The notes: generated by a model from the letters alone, not told the origin. Counted from the stretch's first letter, positions 1 to 11,665 are shown. The stretch is 64,000 nt of DNA from Romanomermis culicivorax (GCA_963922205.1 CAWUHX010000016.1:1674001-1738000); one strand, 5' to 3'. Numbers and translations are program-made.

Positions 1-1088
1 TGTAGTTTGATATATACATATAACCTTTTTACATGTGAAAGAGGGTGCAAATCAGACTGCCCCTTGGGGAGGGATATGTGGCGGTATAAGCCCTATCCAA
101 AGTCCTAAAAATCCATCACTGGGTGCCTGATTTTGGGAAAAATGACGTGTTCAGTAGACATTTACCTATACTACAACCGTAAATTTTTATATTTACCCCT
201 ATCTAAGAATCTGATCTTGGGTGTTTACCCCTATCTAAGAATCTGACCTCTAGTGCCAATAGACTTCGAAAACAATGATAACTACAATTCTGTGAAAACT
301 GTATTTATCACCTCTCTGCATGGTACCGACGAAATAATGATTCGAATGTTTTTGATAGGAATATAATTACACTTTGGATGATTTACTCGTAAAACTCAAA
401 AGTACTGTGATGATACATTTGGAAAAATAATTCGTTCTGGAACTCAAATAAAATGCCAATTCTTATTGATTCACTTGTCATTCGATGCTTTATTCACTAC
501 TTACAGTGTACTGTACCTATATTACAAGTGGTAAAGTGGGACAATTCGTGCAGTGGGACAGTTGGTGGTATAGTGGAACGGTTGGTATAGTGGGACGCTT
601 GGTACAGTGAGATGGTTCGTATAGTAGGGCGTTATCACTTCCTTCAAATTTTCTTCCTTGAATCATGGTCGAAAGTTTGATACAGAACTGTTCTTTCTCC
701 TGACGTCACCCATGAGAGCAAACTATCTCTCTCTATCCCCTTTTTGCGTACTTCCATGTTGCTCCACTATATAGTTATTGCTCCATATTCTTTTAAGATA
801 TATTCGACCACTCTTCGTAAGACATATTCTAAAAACGGTCGATTACGTCTTTTTTGTTTTATTCTCAATGATTACGTACCAAGTGACCATCCAATTCATG
901 TCTTGTCCTATACATAAAATTCTAACACCTCCGCGAATTACGTGTCCTAAACTCTGAATTCTAAACTAACCTACTACAACCCGACGTGCCAACGCTATAT
1001 TCAAATGCCTTAACCAAACCCATAATCCGAAATCCATACATGAAAATTTTTTTGGAGCTTGAACGCGCATTTTCGAGATATTTTCAGC
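1..1088. other. Non-coding flank left of the retrotransposon
   Basis: No gene is visible. A block of roughly 23 bp containing TTTACCCCTATCTAAGAATC is repeated near 193 and 220. A degenerate tandem array with about 20-bp spacing and the core AGTGGGAC lies at about 530-645. The right edge ends in CAGC, the left copy of the target-site duplication of the LTR element that starts at 1089. Confidence 0.6.
531..645. repeat. Degenerate tandem repeat, AGTGGGAC core
   Basis: Five or six units of roughly 20 bp share variants of TATAGTGGGACRGTTGGT. The units differ by point changes and small indels. Such subterminal arrays are common in non-autonomous DNA transposons, and a comparable but different array occurs at 15480-15640. 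I did not find the partner terminus in the window. Confidence 0.5.
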
Positions 1089-1701
1089 TGTTATGTTTAC
1101 TTCTCTGCTTAGATCCGAAGATGTCAGCAATATAACTCAAGTCCTATCGGCTTGTACTCAATTGACTACTGTAGGTCACTCAAAGGAGCTTCCTATTAGC
1201 AATCAACTGAACACAGTGCAACAGTCCTTAAGCAGAAGCAAACACAACTTTCAGTCACTAATCAGCAACTGGAAACTCTAACTCTTGCAATCGAAGGGCA
1301 CTCAGGGTCTCCCCAGATGCCTCCTAAAGGTTCACACAAATACACAAAACTCACTTCAATAATATCCAAAAGGACTGGGGCTTCACCTTGGCTTGGCTCC
1401 CGCGTAAGGCGACTCCCTCCGTCCGCTTAGTGCGCAAGGAATAATAATAATATAAATAACAAATAATTATTATACTAATAATATGCAAATCTGGTGTGGG
1501 GCTGTCGACGTTTGCCTTTACTAGGCGAAGCAAAACAATACAATATTATAACGGATGCAACTCGCCCAAAACACACCAAAGTTGTGGAAGGTAAACACGA
1601 ATAACGAATGTTTCTTCCTTTTTTGGTGGAATCGTAACTTTGTCGATTCACCAATTTTTCATAGATGTGGGATTGCTACTGCCGTAAGCACATCCCCAAC
1701 A
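1089..1701 (-). repeat. 3' LTR of the Ty3/gypsy element
   Basis: It runs from TGTTATG to CCCCAACA on the plus strand and is bounded on its outer side by the target duplication CAGC. It is the same length (613 bp) as the partner at 14793-15405. The differences are mostly transitions, several at CpG sites. The purine tract expected next to a 3' LTR is short here (GAGGGA, minus strand, just inside 1702). Confidence 0.95.
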
Positions 1702-2605
1702 TCCCTCGGGCCTTGAAACTGACCAACGGGAGGTGAAGAAGGAAACCGTGAGCAGGACTTTTACCTTTTACGGTGTGACCTACTACTGGATCCCAACTTG
1801 AAAAGATTATGATCCGACCCCGAAGGGTGTATGGGTCACAATCGTCCTGACCTGACCCCGAAGGGTGTACGGGTCAAGACCACCTCCAACGTCAAGTCTT
1901 CTTACAAGGTTACCTAGGTCTGTCCACCGAGATGCCGCGGCACGATCGATCACTGATCCAGCATCTGACGGATCGACGACTCTGCATCGGCTTGACTTTT
2001 TTCCTGGCTTTGCCAGCGTGCCTTGAGGCTCCTAGGTACCTTCCTCCACAGTCGATCGCTTCGTCCCATTGAGTGATGTGGAGTGTCTTTGGCAGCAGCG
2101 TCCCAATCCTTGCAGTAATCGGCTACTTTCGTCCGCTCCATCACCCCTTTCCGTTCGCCGTCGATTTTTCGTACAAAAAATTTAAAATAAGATATGACGA
2201 ACAAGTATTTACAAAACTAGTATGGCGAAAAAATATTGAGCAAAAATTTTAAAATACGAGGCACAAATAACAAGAAAAATTTACAAGGCACCGAAAAAAT
2301 GACAAGAAAAAATATACGAGACAAAATGACGAGATTAAAATACGAGAAAAAATACGAAATGCAAAAAATAAGTGAAAGAAATATTAAACCAAAATGGTGG
2401 ACTCAAGCGATGAGCTTGGCCAAAAATGAGATTTTTTGAAAGGCAACAACACAACCAAAAGTTTAAATAATATTTTTGTATTTTGTGTTTTATAATGTTT
2501 TTGGATTTTTGTAATTTTTATGTTTTTGTGTTTTTTGTGTTTTTTGAATAAATGAAATAAATTCAAGAATGGAGGACTTTTGACCAAGATTTTGGCGGCT
2601 AAAAA
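1702..2605 (-). other. 3' non-coding region of the retrotransposon
   Basis: About 0.9 kb lies between the stop of the RGG ORF and the 3' LTR. It is AT-rich, with a direct repeat GACCCCGAAGGGTGTA at about 1816 and 1855. No credible protein is encoded. Confidence 0.6.
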
Positions 2606-5600
2606 TTATTGTTGCTGCCCCCCGCCTTGCTGCTGGCCTTGTTGATGACCTCCGCGACCTCGGAATGCACCACGAGGGTGTTGTCCTCGGTATATACCTC
2701 GGCCACCAACGTAACCAGCTCTGCCCCTGTTCGGATTGTTAAAATGAAACTGGCCTGGTTGGGCACCCCTTCCCCGTCCTCCACGAGCTCCCCTAGCACC
2801 CTGTAGATGCTGTATAGGTTGCTGTTGTTTCGGAACAGTTCTGGAGGCTTGCCCAGTGCCAGAACTGGGGCCAGTGGAGACCTGGTTGGCTATACCAACC
2901 GTGGCTCCTTGACCACCAGTTTGACTGCTTGCGAGTCCGGGTGCCCGAAAGGTCTGTCCCGCATCGTTCTGAACTTTGCTAAATTTAACACTAGTCGGAG
3001 GACTTGCGCTACCTGACCTTTTGACATCCATCTCCGCTGCTTGTTGACTGTAATTATACATCACCAAGCGATAGGCAGTCTTAAAAACATCCGAAGCAGT
3101 GGCACTCCGATATTCCTGTAACAGCATGATGTTTGCAAACACTTTGGCTGAGACCGATCGTTTACCGATCTGCTCAGCCATAAGTGGTGCATAGTCAAGC
3201 ATAAGGAATATCATCATACACAAATATCTGACAGCTGCAAATACGACACTCGCTCGATATTCCGTGAGCCATTCAAGGACAATTTCACGAATGATCCTAT
3301 CCCATAGTGGCTCTGGAATATTTCGCGAATCGTATAAAAATCCTCCTTGGACATCAAACTGTGGCTGATACAGTTTGTATATAGTCCTGACCACTTTATT
3401 GACCATCAGCCAAATCTCTGGATCTTCAAACTGCTCGTCGCAGAAATAATTAGCCAATTCCGGTGTAGCAAAAGAAATTGGACCTCTGGCTCTACTTTTA
3501 TCTTTGGTAACTTGCCAAAAATCCAACAATACATCCCGGAATAACTCCACCATCATTTCTGGTGTTTGTTGATTTGAGTCAACAGTAACCAGAGTTAACA
3601 GCTTTATCTTTCCTGGTGTAAAGATTTGAACTTTTTGTCCTGCAACCTGTGGCTTGCTAGGAGCTCCCTGCACCTTGGGGTGATGCCGTCCGGAAGCAGA
3701 GGTGTCCGTAGCCTGCGACACAAATTGCGTGGACTGACTCGTTGCCATCGATAAAGTACCTGTAGAGACAGTCTGCGACACAGGAGTAGTTGAAGATACG
3801 GTGGTCACGGATACCGTTGCTGAAGCTGGAGCAGAAGTTTTGGCAGGTTTCGGCTGCGTAACCTTTGCAGGCTGCGCAATTGCCTTTTCTACCTTTTTCT
3901 TCTCCTGACGGGCTTTTGTTTTTCGTTTCTTTTTCAAGTTAACGAAAATTTGCCTATCATTTAAACCTTTTATTTTCATATTTTTTATTGCCTCAGCAGT
4001 ATAGTATCCAAGAACACCTTCTTTATCCCAGGTCAAGGCTAATACTTGAATTTCCTTATCTTCTTCAGCCAGCCGGGCCGCTAGCTCTTGTGGTGTTTCC
4101 ACCACAGTATGGCTAGGTGTCCCTGCTGTCTGTTCTTCCTCCTTTTGCTTTACACCTTCGGCATCCATGTACTCGCTAATGTAAGCTTGCTCATACACGT
4201 TCTGTTCATCCTGGGCAATCGGAATTTCTTCCGATTGCGCTTGACTTTCTACGCTAGACAAGTACTGACTCGCATCCATAGATGTTTGTATCACTTGTGG
4301 CGTAGGCATGGCCGTAGCCAGGAATTTTTTTCGGGGGGGGGGCACATGTTTAGTTTTGACCTAAGTAAATTCAGTTGCAAAACGGTTGTCTTATCTGGAA
4401 AATTAGGCCATAGTAGATGAGATAGAGCAATTCGACGATGATCTTTATCAGCAAAAATGTCAATGACGGTAGGGTACTTGGGAAAATTCAAAGGTAGGGT
4501 ACTTAGGAAAATTTCGTCTTCTTTCCCATTTCGGGGGGGGGCAGTGCCCCCCCCGCCCCCCCCTGGCTACGGGCCTGGGCGTAGGTAAGCCAGGCGGCGG
4601 TCGCAGCATTTCCGTCTGCAGCTGCGTCACAACTTGTGGTTGCGGTTGCAACTGCGTGACAGAGGATGCTGTCATCGCAGATTCGGCTACTTGGGGGTCG
4701 GCGATCGAAATATACAATAATGCGTCTTCGTCGTCAACCTCCTTGCAGCTTTCCTCTCCCAGGAGTGCAGAATTATCCTCATCCTCACTTTCCAATTCCG
4801 TGACGTCCTCGTCCACTAGACCCGTTTGAACTGTGGGTTCATTATCAGGGTCTAGTATATCAGATTTCGTCCTGAAATCGGATTGTTTGGTTTGATTACC
4901 GTATGAATAGGTAACCATAGGTAATTCCGACGGCAGAGGCCTCCGGTGAATACACTTTTCAGGAAATTCAATAGTATACAACGGATAATCAGCCGGTATA
5001 CATCTGATCTGACCCGTCTGAAGAGTAGGCGTGTCTGGCGCCAAACCATATCACAGCGACGGGGTTTTACTACCGAATTCCGCATAGTAGAATCTGACGT
5101 AGAAAAAGCAGTTGGCCCAATAATCCTTGTTATGGGTAATATTGTCCTTTGCTTTTTCCGTCGAAATTGGAGAGCCTATTTTGTCACGCAAGCGCAACCG
5201 AATAGGCATAAAACCAAACCTATTTTGCCAGGTCGTAACCCTTTTGCCTTTTACAGCATGTTCAGGTTCCGTTGGCAGTAAAGATGCTACTAGGTCGTAA
5301 TTCTGTAAAACCCTGTCATCGGTCTTCCATGCCATCTTCTTTATTAATTCTGAATCCTCCTTCGAGTAGGATTTGAAGAAATTATAATTCAATAATTCCC
5401 TCAGTATGTAATCGTACTCGGCACGGCTATGAAGCCAGAAAACAAAGAATGGTAGAGGAATTAGGTTGCATGCCTTTTCCAACGCAGGAAACTTTGTTGA
5501 GTCCATGACATGCTCGTAATTCCTCAAGTCTGCCATCCAGTGATCCCTGTCGTACTTAGCCATACCGGTGTCGATTTCCACTGGTTCGTAGCAGTCCGTT

Positions 5601-6181
5601 CCGAGTTGAAACGATTGAAGCTGCTTCGACCAGTCCTGTCGAGGAGTTTTATTCATGGCAAGACCGGCTGTGATATACCATACAACATCTACAGGATCCG
5701 TCAATTTGAAAAATGAAACCCCTTGCAACATTTCTGTATGCAGTCGGTTTATCACCTCGTTTGTCCTATTGACCTGTTGTTCCATTGTATCCATGTCCTC
5801 CGGATCACTTACGTCTTCCCATTGATTCATCTTCTTCTTGCTTGGACCAGCTTTTAGCGCCTTGGGATAAACCCCAGACAGTAAAGTGAGGTCCGTAGCT
5901 TTGGCGGGATTTTTAATATCCGCAGGACACGAATATTCCGGCAAGTCATTATGAAATTGTGTAGCCCACCTGGCCATTACCTCTTGCCGCATCATGTGGT
6001 AGACCTTGAACAACTGCCTTTTTATGATGTCCTTCTCATCTACGAAGTTTCGATCCTCGAACCCCGTTAGGTCTTGAGAGTACACCGTATAAAAGCGGAA
6101 GGCCAAGGTTTTCACTTATGCCGGCGATACAATATCATGGGGGTACGTTGCCGTAACCCCATTTAATTCACCGCAAAACCC
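2606..6181 (-). pseudogene. RGG-tailed accessory ORF of the retrotransposon (unknown family)
   Basis: A single minus-strand frame runs from just after the exonuclease stop to 2606. It is broken by TAA at 6118-6116 and TGA at 5053-5051, and by the MITE at 4307-4577. The MITE plus its 8-bp duplication is 279 bp (93 codons), so the frame is kept on both sides. The first part (6115-5054, about 354 residues) is acidic to neutral, predicted-helical and has no motif I recognise. The middle (5050-4586) has an acidic stretch. The last part (about 560 residues) has a basic KKKRKTK cluster, a Ser/Thr/Ala/Pro/Val-rich linker, a hydrophobic helical block, and a C-terminal tail of roughly 60 residues rich in RGG/RGR and Gln/Gly, typical of RNA binding. 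It lies where retroviruses carry env, but I see no signal peptide or transmembrane anchor. A nucleoprotein-like or second gag-like role is only inference. Confidence 0.7.
4307..4577. mobile_element. hAT-type MITE nested in the RGG ORF
   Basis: The terminal inverted repeats are 16 bp: CATGGCCGTAGCCAGG on the left and, by reverse complement, CAGGCCCGTAGCCAGG on the right (14/16 match). They are flanked by a perfect 8-bp duplication GGCGTAGG at 4299-4306 and 4578-4585. An 8-bp duplication with CA(G) ends is the signature of hAT transposons. G/C homopolymers lie beside both ends. There is no transposase, so it is non-autonomous. The encoded residues Pro-Thr-Pro occur on both sides because of the duplicated target. 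Confidence 0.85.
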
Positions 6182-7680
6182 CTAGTGAAAGAACCCCAAA
6201 AATACGGCAATTGAATAATAGGCATCTAGGCCAGCATACACAATTTCTGTGTCTTGAATCTTGGGGGCCAAGAACTTTTCTCGAATCTTTTTGTCACCGA
6301 AGTCGCATTGATATTTGCCGACATCAGCCAAGTAAAATTCAGTGAAAAGTCCTTTTAACCCAAGGTTTTCAGGACACAATCCTAAATCATGAGCGTGATT
6401 GGCCATGGGCCCTGTCATCAATCTGACGCAAATTTCACAGTCCCAATATTTTCCAAATCCTTGGAGTATACGGGCCTGTATAATTTTCGTCTTATCATGA
6501 GCCGAGGCCCCTGATCCGGATCCGTAGATGTTCAAAATTGCAACCAGATCGTCCACAACTTTGAAACCGACCAAGAAACAATCCCCCGATGATAGGAATG
6601 AAATCAAAAGATCCCATTCCTGCGGCTTCAATGTTGTAAGGTCGATAACAAAGCTGGAACCATCTATGTGTGCAAATGACACCAGCCTAGCGAACTCTTT
6701 CCCTTCCGGGTTCTGGATCGCTACCTTATAAGGTATTATACATACCTTGGTCTTCTTGACCTTTTCGACATCGAATCCGACAACGCCTAGCCCCCGAAAC
6801 TGGCTTGTGGCCAATTGCTTCAGGATCAGTTCGACGTTGCCGCCGTGAACCCGTTCGGGTTCCATTGGTCGCTGCAGCCAATAACCCATCGCGCCGGCGA
6901 ACCACTGTTCGATTTCTCCGACACGGACCAGAGGCTTGATGTTATAGTCTAAAAATCAAAAAGAATTTGCCCTTTGACCCTTTACAAATCAGGCATTAGG
7001 CCACTACCACCAATTAAATAATCTACTTTGACCGGCACCAAATTAAGAAAAGATTTAGCGTGGGGGAAAAATAAATTAATAAGTGAGGTTAGGTGTCAAA
7101 GTCATAAAGTAAGCAGGCCCAGTGATTACTGCAAATGCTACACCAATTTTTCAGGAACCTCACATTTGCACCACCTTTCGCTTCTCGACGTCAGCTGCCG
7201 TCGATTTACCACTTACCCTAGCGATAACTTCACGCCTCGGTACCAAAATTAAATAGTGAATAAATAACCAATTAAGGTTTTAATTAATCCAAGAAATAAA
7301 TTTAGTAAACCAGGGGCTTAATAAAACCAAAAATAAATGCTTCGGAATTGGATCCAAGGTAAAAACCATTAGATTTAGGCTTTTTAGGGCCGTAAATCCA
7401 TTAGGTTTTTTCTTTTCACCTATCCTAACATTTTTAGAAACTTTTCTTTGAGCTCGTTTTCCCCTTGCTTGGCCCATTCAGAAAATTGAGCGTGAAGAAA
7501 TCATTCCTAAGACACCTAAATGGGCGAATTCGTCCCACATACCAAGAAATAATTAAATAAAAACTTACCGTCGGTCAAAAAATATCGATTGTTTTGGCGG
7601 CCTTGCGGTTGGCCCGCCTTAACGTGGTCGGCGTGCGCGCAATAATTTCGCGCGAAAGGCGCAACGCCTAATTTCGACAT
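6182..7680 (-). CDS. Spliced DEDDy 3'-5' exonuclease carried by the retrotransposon
   Basis: Exon 1 is 7680-7569 (ATG, 37 codons plus 1 nt) and exon 2 is 6948-6182, giving about 292 residues. The intron 7568-6949 (620 bp) has donor ACG/GTAAGT and acceptor TTTTTAG and joins a split Asp codon in frame. Exon 2 is open from its acceptor, while the unspliced frame meets TGA just upstream. Counting from the exon-2 Met at 6889, the exonuclease motifs are: I, FDVE (Asp40, Glu42); II, VGFKVVDDL (Asp113 or Asp114); III, YAGLD (Tyr218, Asp222). This is the full catalytic set of the DEDDy family (RNase D, WRN exonuclease, Mut-7), which removes 3'-terminal nucleotides using two metal ions. No HRDC or helicase domain is attached. 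Its role in the element is unknown; processing of replication intermediates or of RNA are possibilities. The TAG stop at 6184-6182 may itself be a mutation, because the same frame continues into the RGG ORF. Confidence 0.8.
6949..7568 (-). other. Intron inside the retrotransposon accessory gene
   Basis: On the minus strand it starts GTAAGTTTTT and ends TTTGATTTTTAG. It is 620 bp, AT-rich, and contains stops in the relevant frame. Removing it fuses two open exons in phase 1. An intron kept in an LTR element implies that the full-length genomic RNA escapes splicing while a subgenomic mRNA is spliced, as for retroviral env. Confidence 0.65.
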
Positions 7681-8092
7681 TTGAAAAATTTTTTAAAATT
7701 TTTTTCTTAAATTCCGCGTTGTATCTTCTAAAGTAAACAAAATGTTAAAGAACATTTATCGTTACTTCAATATCAATACAATATACGAAATTACTGAAAA
7801 TAATTTTATCGGGTCCTTGGGCTGGACGGAAAAATTTTGTTCCGAAAATTTTGTGCGACGCGGAGCACAAGAAAAACACAACTTTTGAAATTGAAAATGA
7901 AAATTGGTCGTAAACCTCCCAAAATGTAATCCAAAAATTTTAGCGTCGGGTGTACAAATTAACAATATTATTCTGAAAATTTGACCCTTCGCTACCCAAA
8001 ATTTAAAAGATATTAAACGAATATAAATCGGTTAAATAACACAAAAAATAAAAATTTTATTCACATAAAATACACGTATACGGCATTTTCGG
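7681..8092 (-). other. Spacer between integrase and accessory gene
   Basis: About 0.4 kb of AT-rich DNA separates the last in-frame codon of pol from the exon-1 ATG of the exonuclease gene. I see no ORF of interest. It is a candidate leader for the spliced accessory mRNA. Confidence 0.5.
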
Positions 8093-9409
8093 CTAAAAAT
8101 TTTTAGACACAGAAATAACGACCGGATGATCTTCGGTCTCCGCGGGATTTCCAGTTGCGTTAACTGGAGTATCCCGGAAGACATGCGACATTTCGTGTCG
8201 AGACCATCTGGTACCTTCGTATCAAAAGTGTTTTAGCCTACTTGCCGATACAACCTGCTTTTTAAGCGGGTTATTCCAATGCGCTATTGTGAGCACATTG
8301 TCTTTCAATCTCTTATCATCGATGATGATATATGGTCCTTGCCAAGGTAACCCCAATTTTTTCTGTCTGCCTACTTTCAACAGAACCCAATCTTGATTTT
8401 TAAAACCAGAAGTTTTAATTTTGTTATCAAAATATTTCTTGCTGTCCTTAGTGGCTTTTTGTATGTTTTCGGCGATACTTTCGTACAACTTTGTAAGATG
8501 GGTAGCCAAAACATACTTGTAAGCCTCATAGTCATTAGGCATGACTATTCTAAGGGCAGCAGTGAAATTGATACCAAATTTTGCTTCATGCCCCCGCAGC
8601 AGTGAAAATGGCGAGCATTTCGTTGCTGCGTGAGGTGTGGCATTATATGCAAATACCACTGCACTGAGGTACCTTGGCCATTTATTGTTATCCTCAATTG
8701 CAACTTTTCGCAGCTGCTTTATTAGAGTTTGGTTAAATCTCTCAACCATACCATTACCCTGTGGGTGGTATGCTGTTGTGAAAATTTTTCTGCACTCTAA
8801 CAGTTTACAGACTGCTTTCATAAGATCTGAATTAAATCCAAATCCGTTATCACTAAGAAGTTTTCTTGGGGTACCGTGCCTAAATATCACATGCTCTAAG
8901 AATGCATCCACTATGGTTTCAGCCGTCTGATCAGGAATCAATATAGCTTCAACCCATTTAGTGAAATAATCCTGAAAGACAATGACATATGGGCGACGTT
9001 CCCTCAAGGGAGCAATCCCTACTATGTCCACAGACACAATATCGAAGGGACCCTCCGGTATAATGGGTATCAATGGGGATATGGAGCTTTTACCGGGAGT
9101 AGCCACTTGGCAGACAGGGCAGAACTTCGATCAATTTCTGACATCTTTTTCAATGCCAGGCCACCAGAACCGCTGTTTGACAATACCCAGAGTTCTTTTG
9201 AACCCTTGGTGTGTCATTATAACGGCTCTGTGATATTGGTGAAGAATGCTGTCTCTGAGGGAATTCGGGACCACGATCTGATCATGGCCACGTCCCTCAG
9301 TTTCCCTATAAAGAACTCCGTTATCCTCATAGAATCCACTATGATACTTCCTGGTGCTTTTGACCCCTAATCTTTCCCAAATTGGGGTAAGATTAGTGTC
9401 TTCTTTTTG
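8093..9409 (-). pseudogene. Integrase of the Ty3/gypsy element (in-frame stops)
   Basis: The region has an HHCC zinc-binding module in which the two histidines (QYH, MTH) are followed by CPVC, and a TGA at 9133-9131 sits just before the cysteines. The catalytic core then starts near 9106: Asp in SVDIVG, Asp in LLSDNG, and Glu in GMVERFNQ 36 residues later, giving a DD35E core. A C-terminal domain follows. A further TGA at 8224-8222 precedes 42 more open codons ending at 8093. The frame is continuous with reverse transcriptase and RNase H. Integrase inserts the cDNA into chromosomes. With two internal stops this copy is unlikely to make a full enzyme. Confidence 0.88.
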
Positions 9410-10210
9410 CTATTGAGCAATAACCTTTAGATCAATTGGATAATTGATCTTATCATCATCCTTTTCTTCATTTTCTACTTCTTCCACTTCTTCAAACTCT
9501 TTCTCTTTATTCGGGAAAAGCCAAGCAATGTTTTCAGGATCATTTGGTACAGATGTACCCTGTTCTTGATTTTGTGCACTCTGATCCTGAAGTTTTGCTT
9601 GTCTTCTAGTTGTGACTGCATCAACTACCGTAAGCTTCTGCATTTCATTTCTGCTCTGCAATACATCTTTGGTAGTTGGTGCAATATTGTCATTCGTTAC
9701 CGTCAATTCCTGGATATCCGTCAATTCCTTGGTCTGCTTGGGGACAATTTTTTCGTCTCTACTTTCAACCTCTTCGTCCCTCATCCTCTGAAATTGTTGT
9801 ACCAGTATTTGGGTTTCAATTTCATTGGTTTGAGTTCCGAAATTACGAAATTGAATTTTGAAGACATATTCCCATTTTGGTGGGTTTTTGTCCTTAGCGT
9901 CTTCGGGTTCATCTTTTCTTGAGAGAAAATCAGCCATTGCGTTTTGTCTACCGGGCACATACTCCAACCTATGATTAAATTGATTTATAATGGAATACCA
10001 TCTTTTCAATTTATCATTAGTTTGAGTATTAACTTTCATAGATAAAAGAGGTTTATGATCAGTTTTGATCAGTACTTTTTGTCCAAACAAATAGTGCCGG
10101 TAAACTTTAAGACCATAGACAACCGCTAGGCATTCTCGCTCTGTAGCACACCACTTCCTCTCGTCTTCCTTAAGGATTCGGCTGCTATAAGCTATTACCC
10201 ATTGGTCATC
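9410..10210 (-). pseudogene. RNase H and acidic linker of pol
   Basis: After the TAA at 10213-10211 the same frame resumes with RNase H: Glu in ATERECLAVV and Asp in KTDHKPL. The first catalytic Asp (QTDAS) lies just upstream in the RT block, so the stop splits this domain. A long low-complexity linker rich in Gln, Glu and Thr follows and ends in an acidic stretch (EEVEEVENEEKDDD) before a TAG at 9412-9410. RNase H removes the RNA strand during reverse transcription. Truncation by two stops suggests loss of function. Confidence 0.85.
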
Positions 10211-11665
10211 TTAAGTCTTCTGATAAAGTATTGCTCCCAGTGCGGTTCCACTGGCATCTGTTTGGAGAATGAACTCCGCAGTTCCATCCAAAACAGGATA
10301 CCGTAGAAATAGCACTGAGGTGAGTGCTTTTTTCAGTTTCTCAAACGCTTGGCCATGTTCATCTGTTGCTTGGAACTTCTTCTTTCCTGTAGCGGTAAGC
10401 TTATACAACGGTTCTGCAAGATTTGCAAGGTTTGGGATAAATTTCTTACACCATTGCAGTATCCCCAGAAATCGTTGCATACGCTTAACGCTATTGGGAA
10501 ATTCGAATTCTGTAATAGCCTTCACTTTTTTCGGATCTGGTGAGATTCCATTTTCGTCTAGTATGTGTCCAAGAAAATGAACACTTTTTGGAAGAAATTC
10601 GCACTTCTCCAGTTTAAGTGTTAGCTTTGCTTTCCGAAGAGCTTGCAAGACCAACTCTAAATTCTCCAAATGTTCCTCATAAGTTTTGGAGAACACAATG
10701 ATATCATCAATATAAACCAGGCAGATTCTCCAGACTAGACCATGCAACACTCTCTCCATCATTCTCTGAAACTCTGCAGGTGCATTTTTAAGTCCGAAAG
10801 GCATAACTTTGAACTGATATAGGCCTTCCTGACATATAAATGCAGTTTTCTCCTTGCTACTCTCCTCAAGTGGGACTTGCCAATATCCAGACTTTAGATC
10901 CAATGTGGTATAAAATTTGGCATTACCTAGACAATCCAAATAATCATCCATTCTAGGTATAGGGTACCTATCGTCCTTAGTAACCTCATTTATACCTCTG
11001 AAATCCACAACTGGTCTCATGGAACCATCCTTTTTCCCAACTAGGAAAAGTGGAGCAGCCCACGGTGACCGGCTGGGTTCAATAACTCCTTTATCTAACA
11101 TGTCTTGGACTTGAGCTCTAATCCCTGATCTTTGGTTAATGGGAGCTCTGTAATAATGTTTTGCCACTGGCATTGCATTACCAGTATCAATTTTGCACGT
11201 AAGATACGGTGTTGTAGTTAAGGGATCATTGGGTAAGCTGAAAACATCCCTGTATTTAGACAGTTTTGCTACAGCTGTTTCCTCTAATTCCTCATCGATA
11301 TCAGCCTTGGAGATCATTTTATATAGCGCTTCCCTAAATGCCAATGCATCATGCACGGACATTCTGGGAGTGGCATTAAAATTATCTTCAACACTAAATA
11401 TCCCACAACTCGTACTTTGTACGTCTGATACTCCTGAATTTTCTTGTAATATTGAGTCACAGTAGCCTACAACCTGATTAGGTTGCAATTGGCATCCGAA
11501 ACCCGTATTATTCGAAATCATCAGAACAAAGTCTTCCCGTTTACCATCAACCAGTGTGCTATCAACTCTGAATTTCTTTTCTTCTTTATTTCCTTCTATG
11601 ACCAAACAATCGAGATCTGTTTTAGACGATCGTTCCCATAATCTTGCCTTAATAAGCACATCAGT
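10211..11665 (-). pseudogene. Ty3/gypsy reverse transcriptase
   Basis: The open block is about 484 codons, in frame with gag upstream and RNase H downstream. Diagnostic RT motifs in order: the fingers segment ending SPWAAPLFLVGKKDGSMR, DFRGIN, LDLKSGYWQVPL, FKVMPFGLKNAPAEFQRMM, the active-site box YIDDIIVFSK and the thumb-entry motif LGHILDENGI. This order and the YIDD box place it in Ty3/gypsy. The block begins right after a TGA (11668-11666) that separates it from the protease, and ends at TAA 10213-10211, after the first RNase H aspartate. The enzyme copies the element RNA into DNA in cytoplasmic particles. The domain is uninterrupted, but the polyprotein it belongs to is not. Confidence 0.93.

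Noticed and set aside
1093..1281. Plus-strand open frame repeated at 14797-14985
   Set aside because: It lies inside both LTRs, on the strand opposite the element's genes. It is repeated only because the LTRs are repeated.
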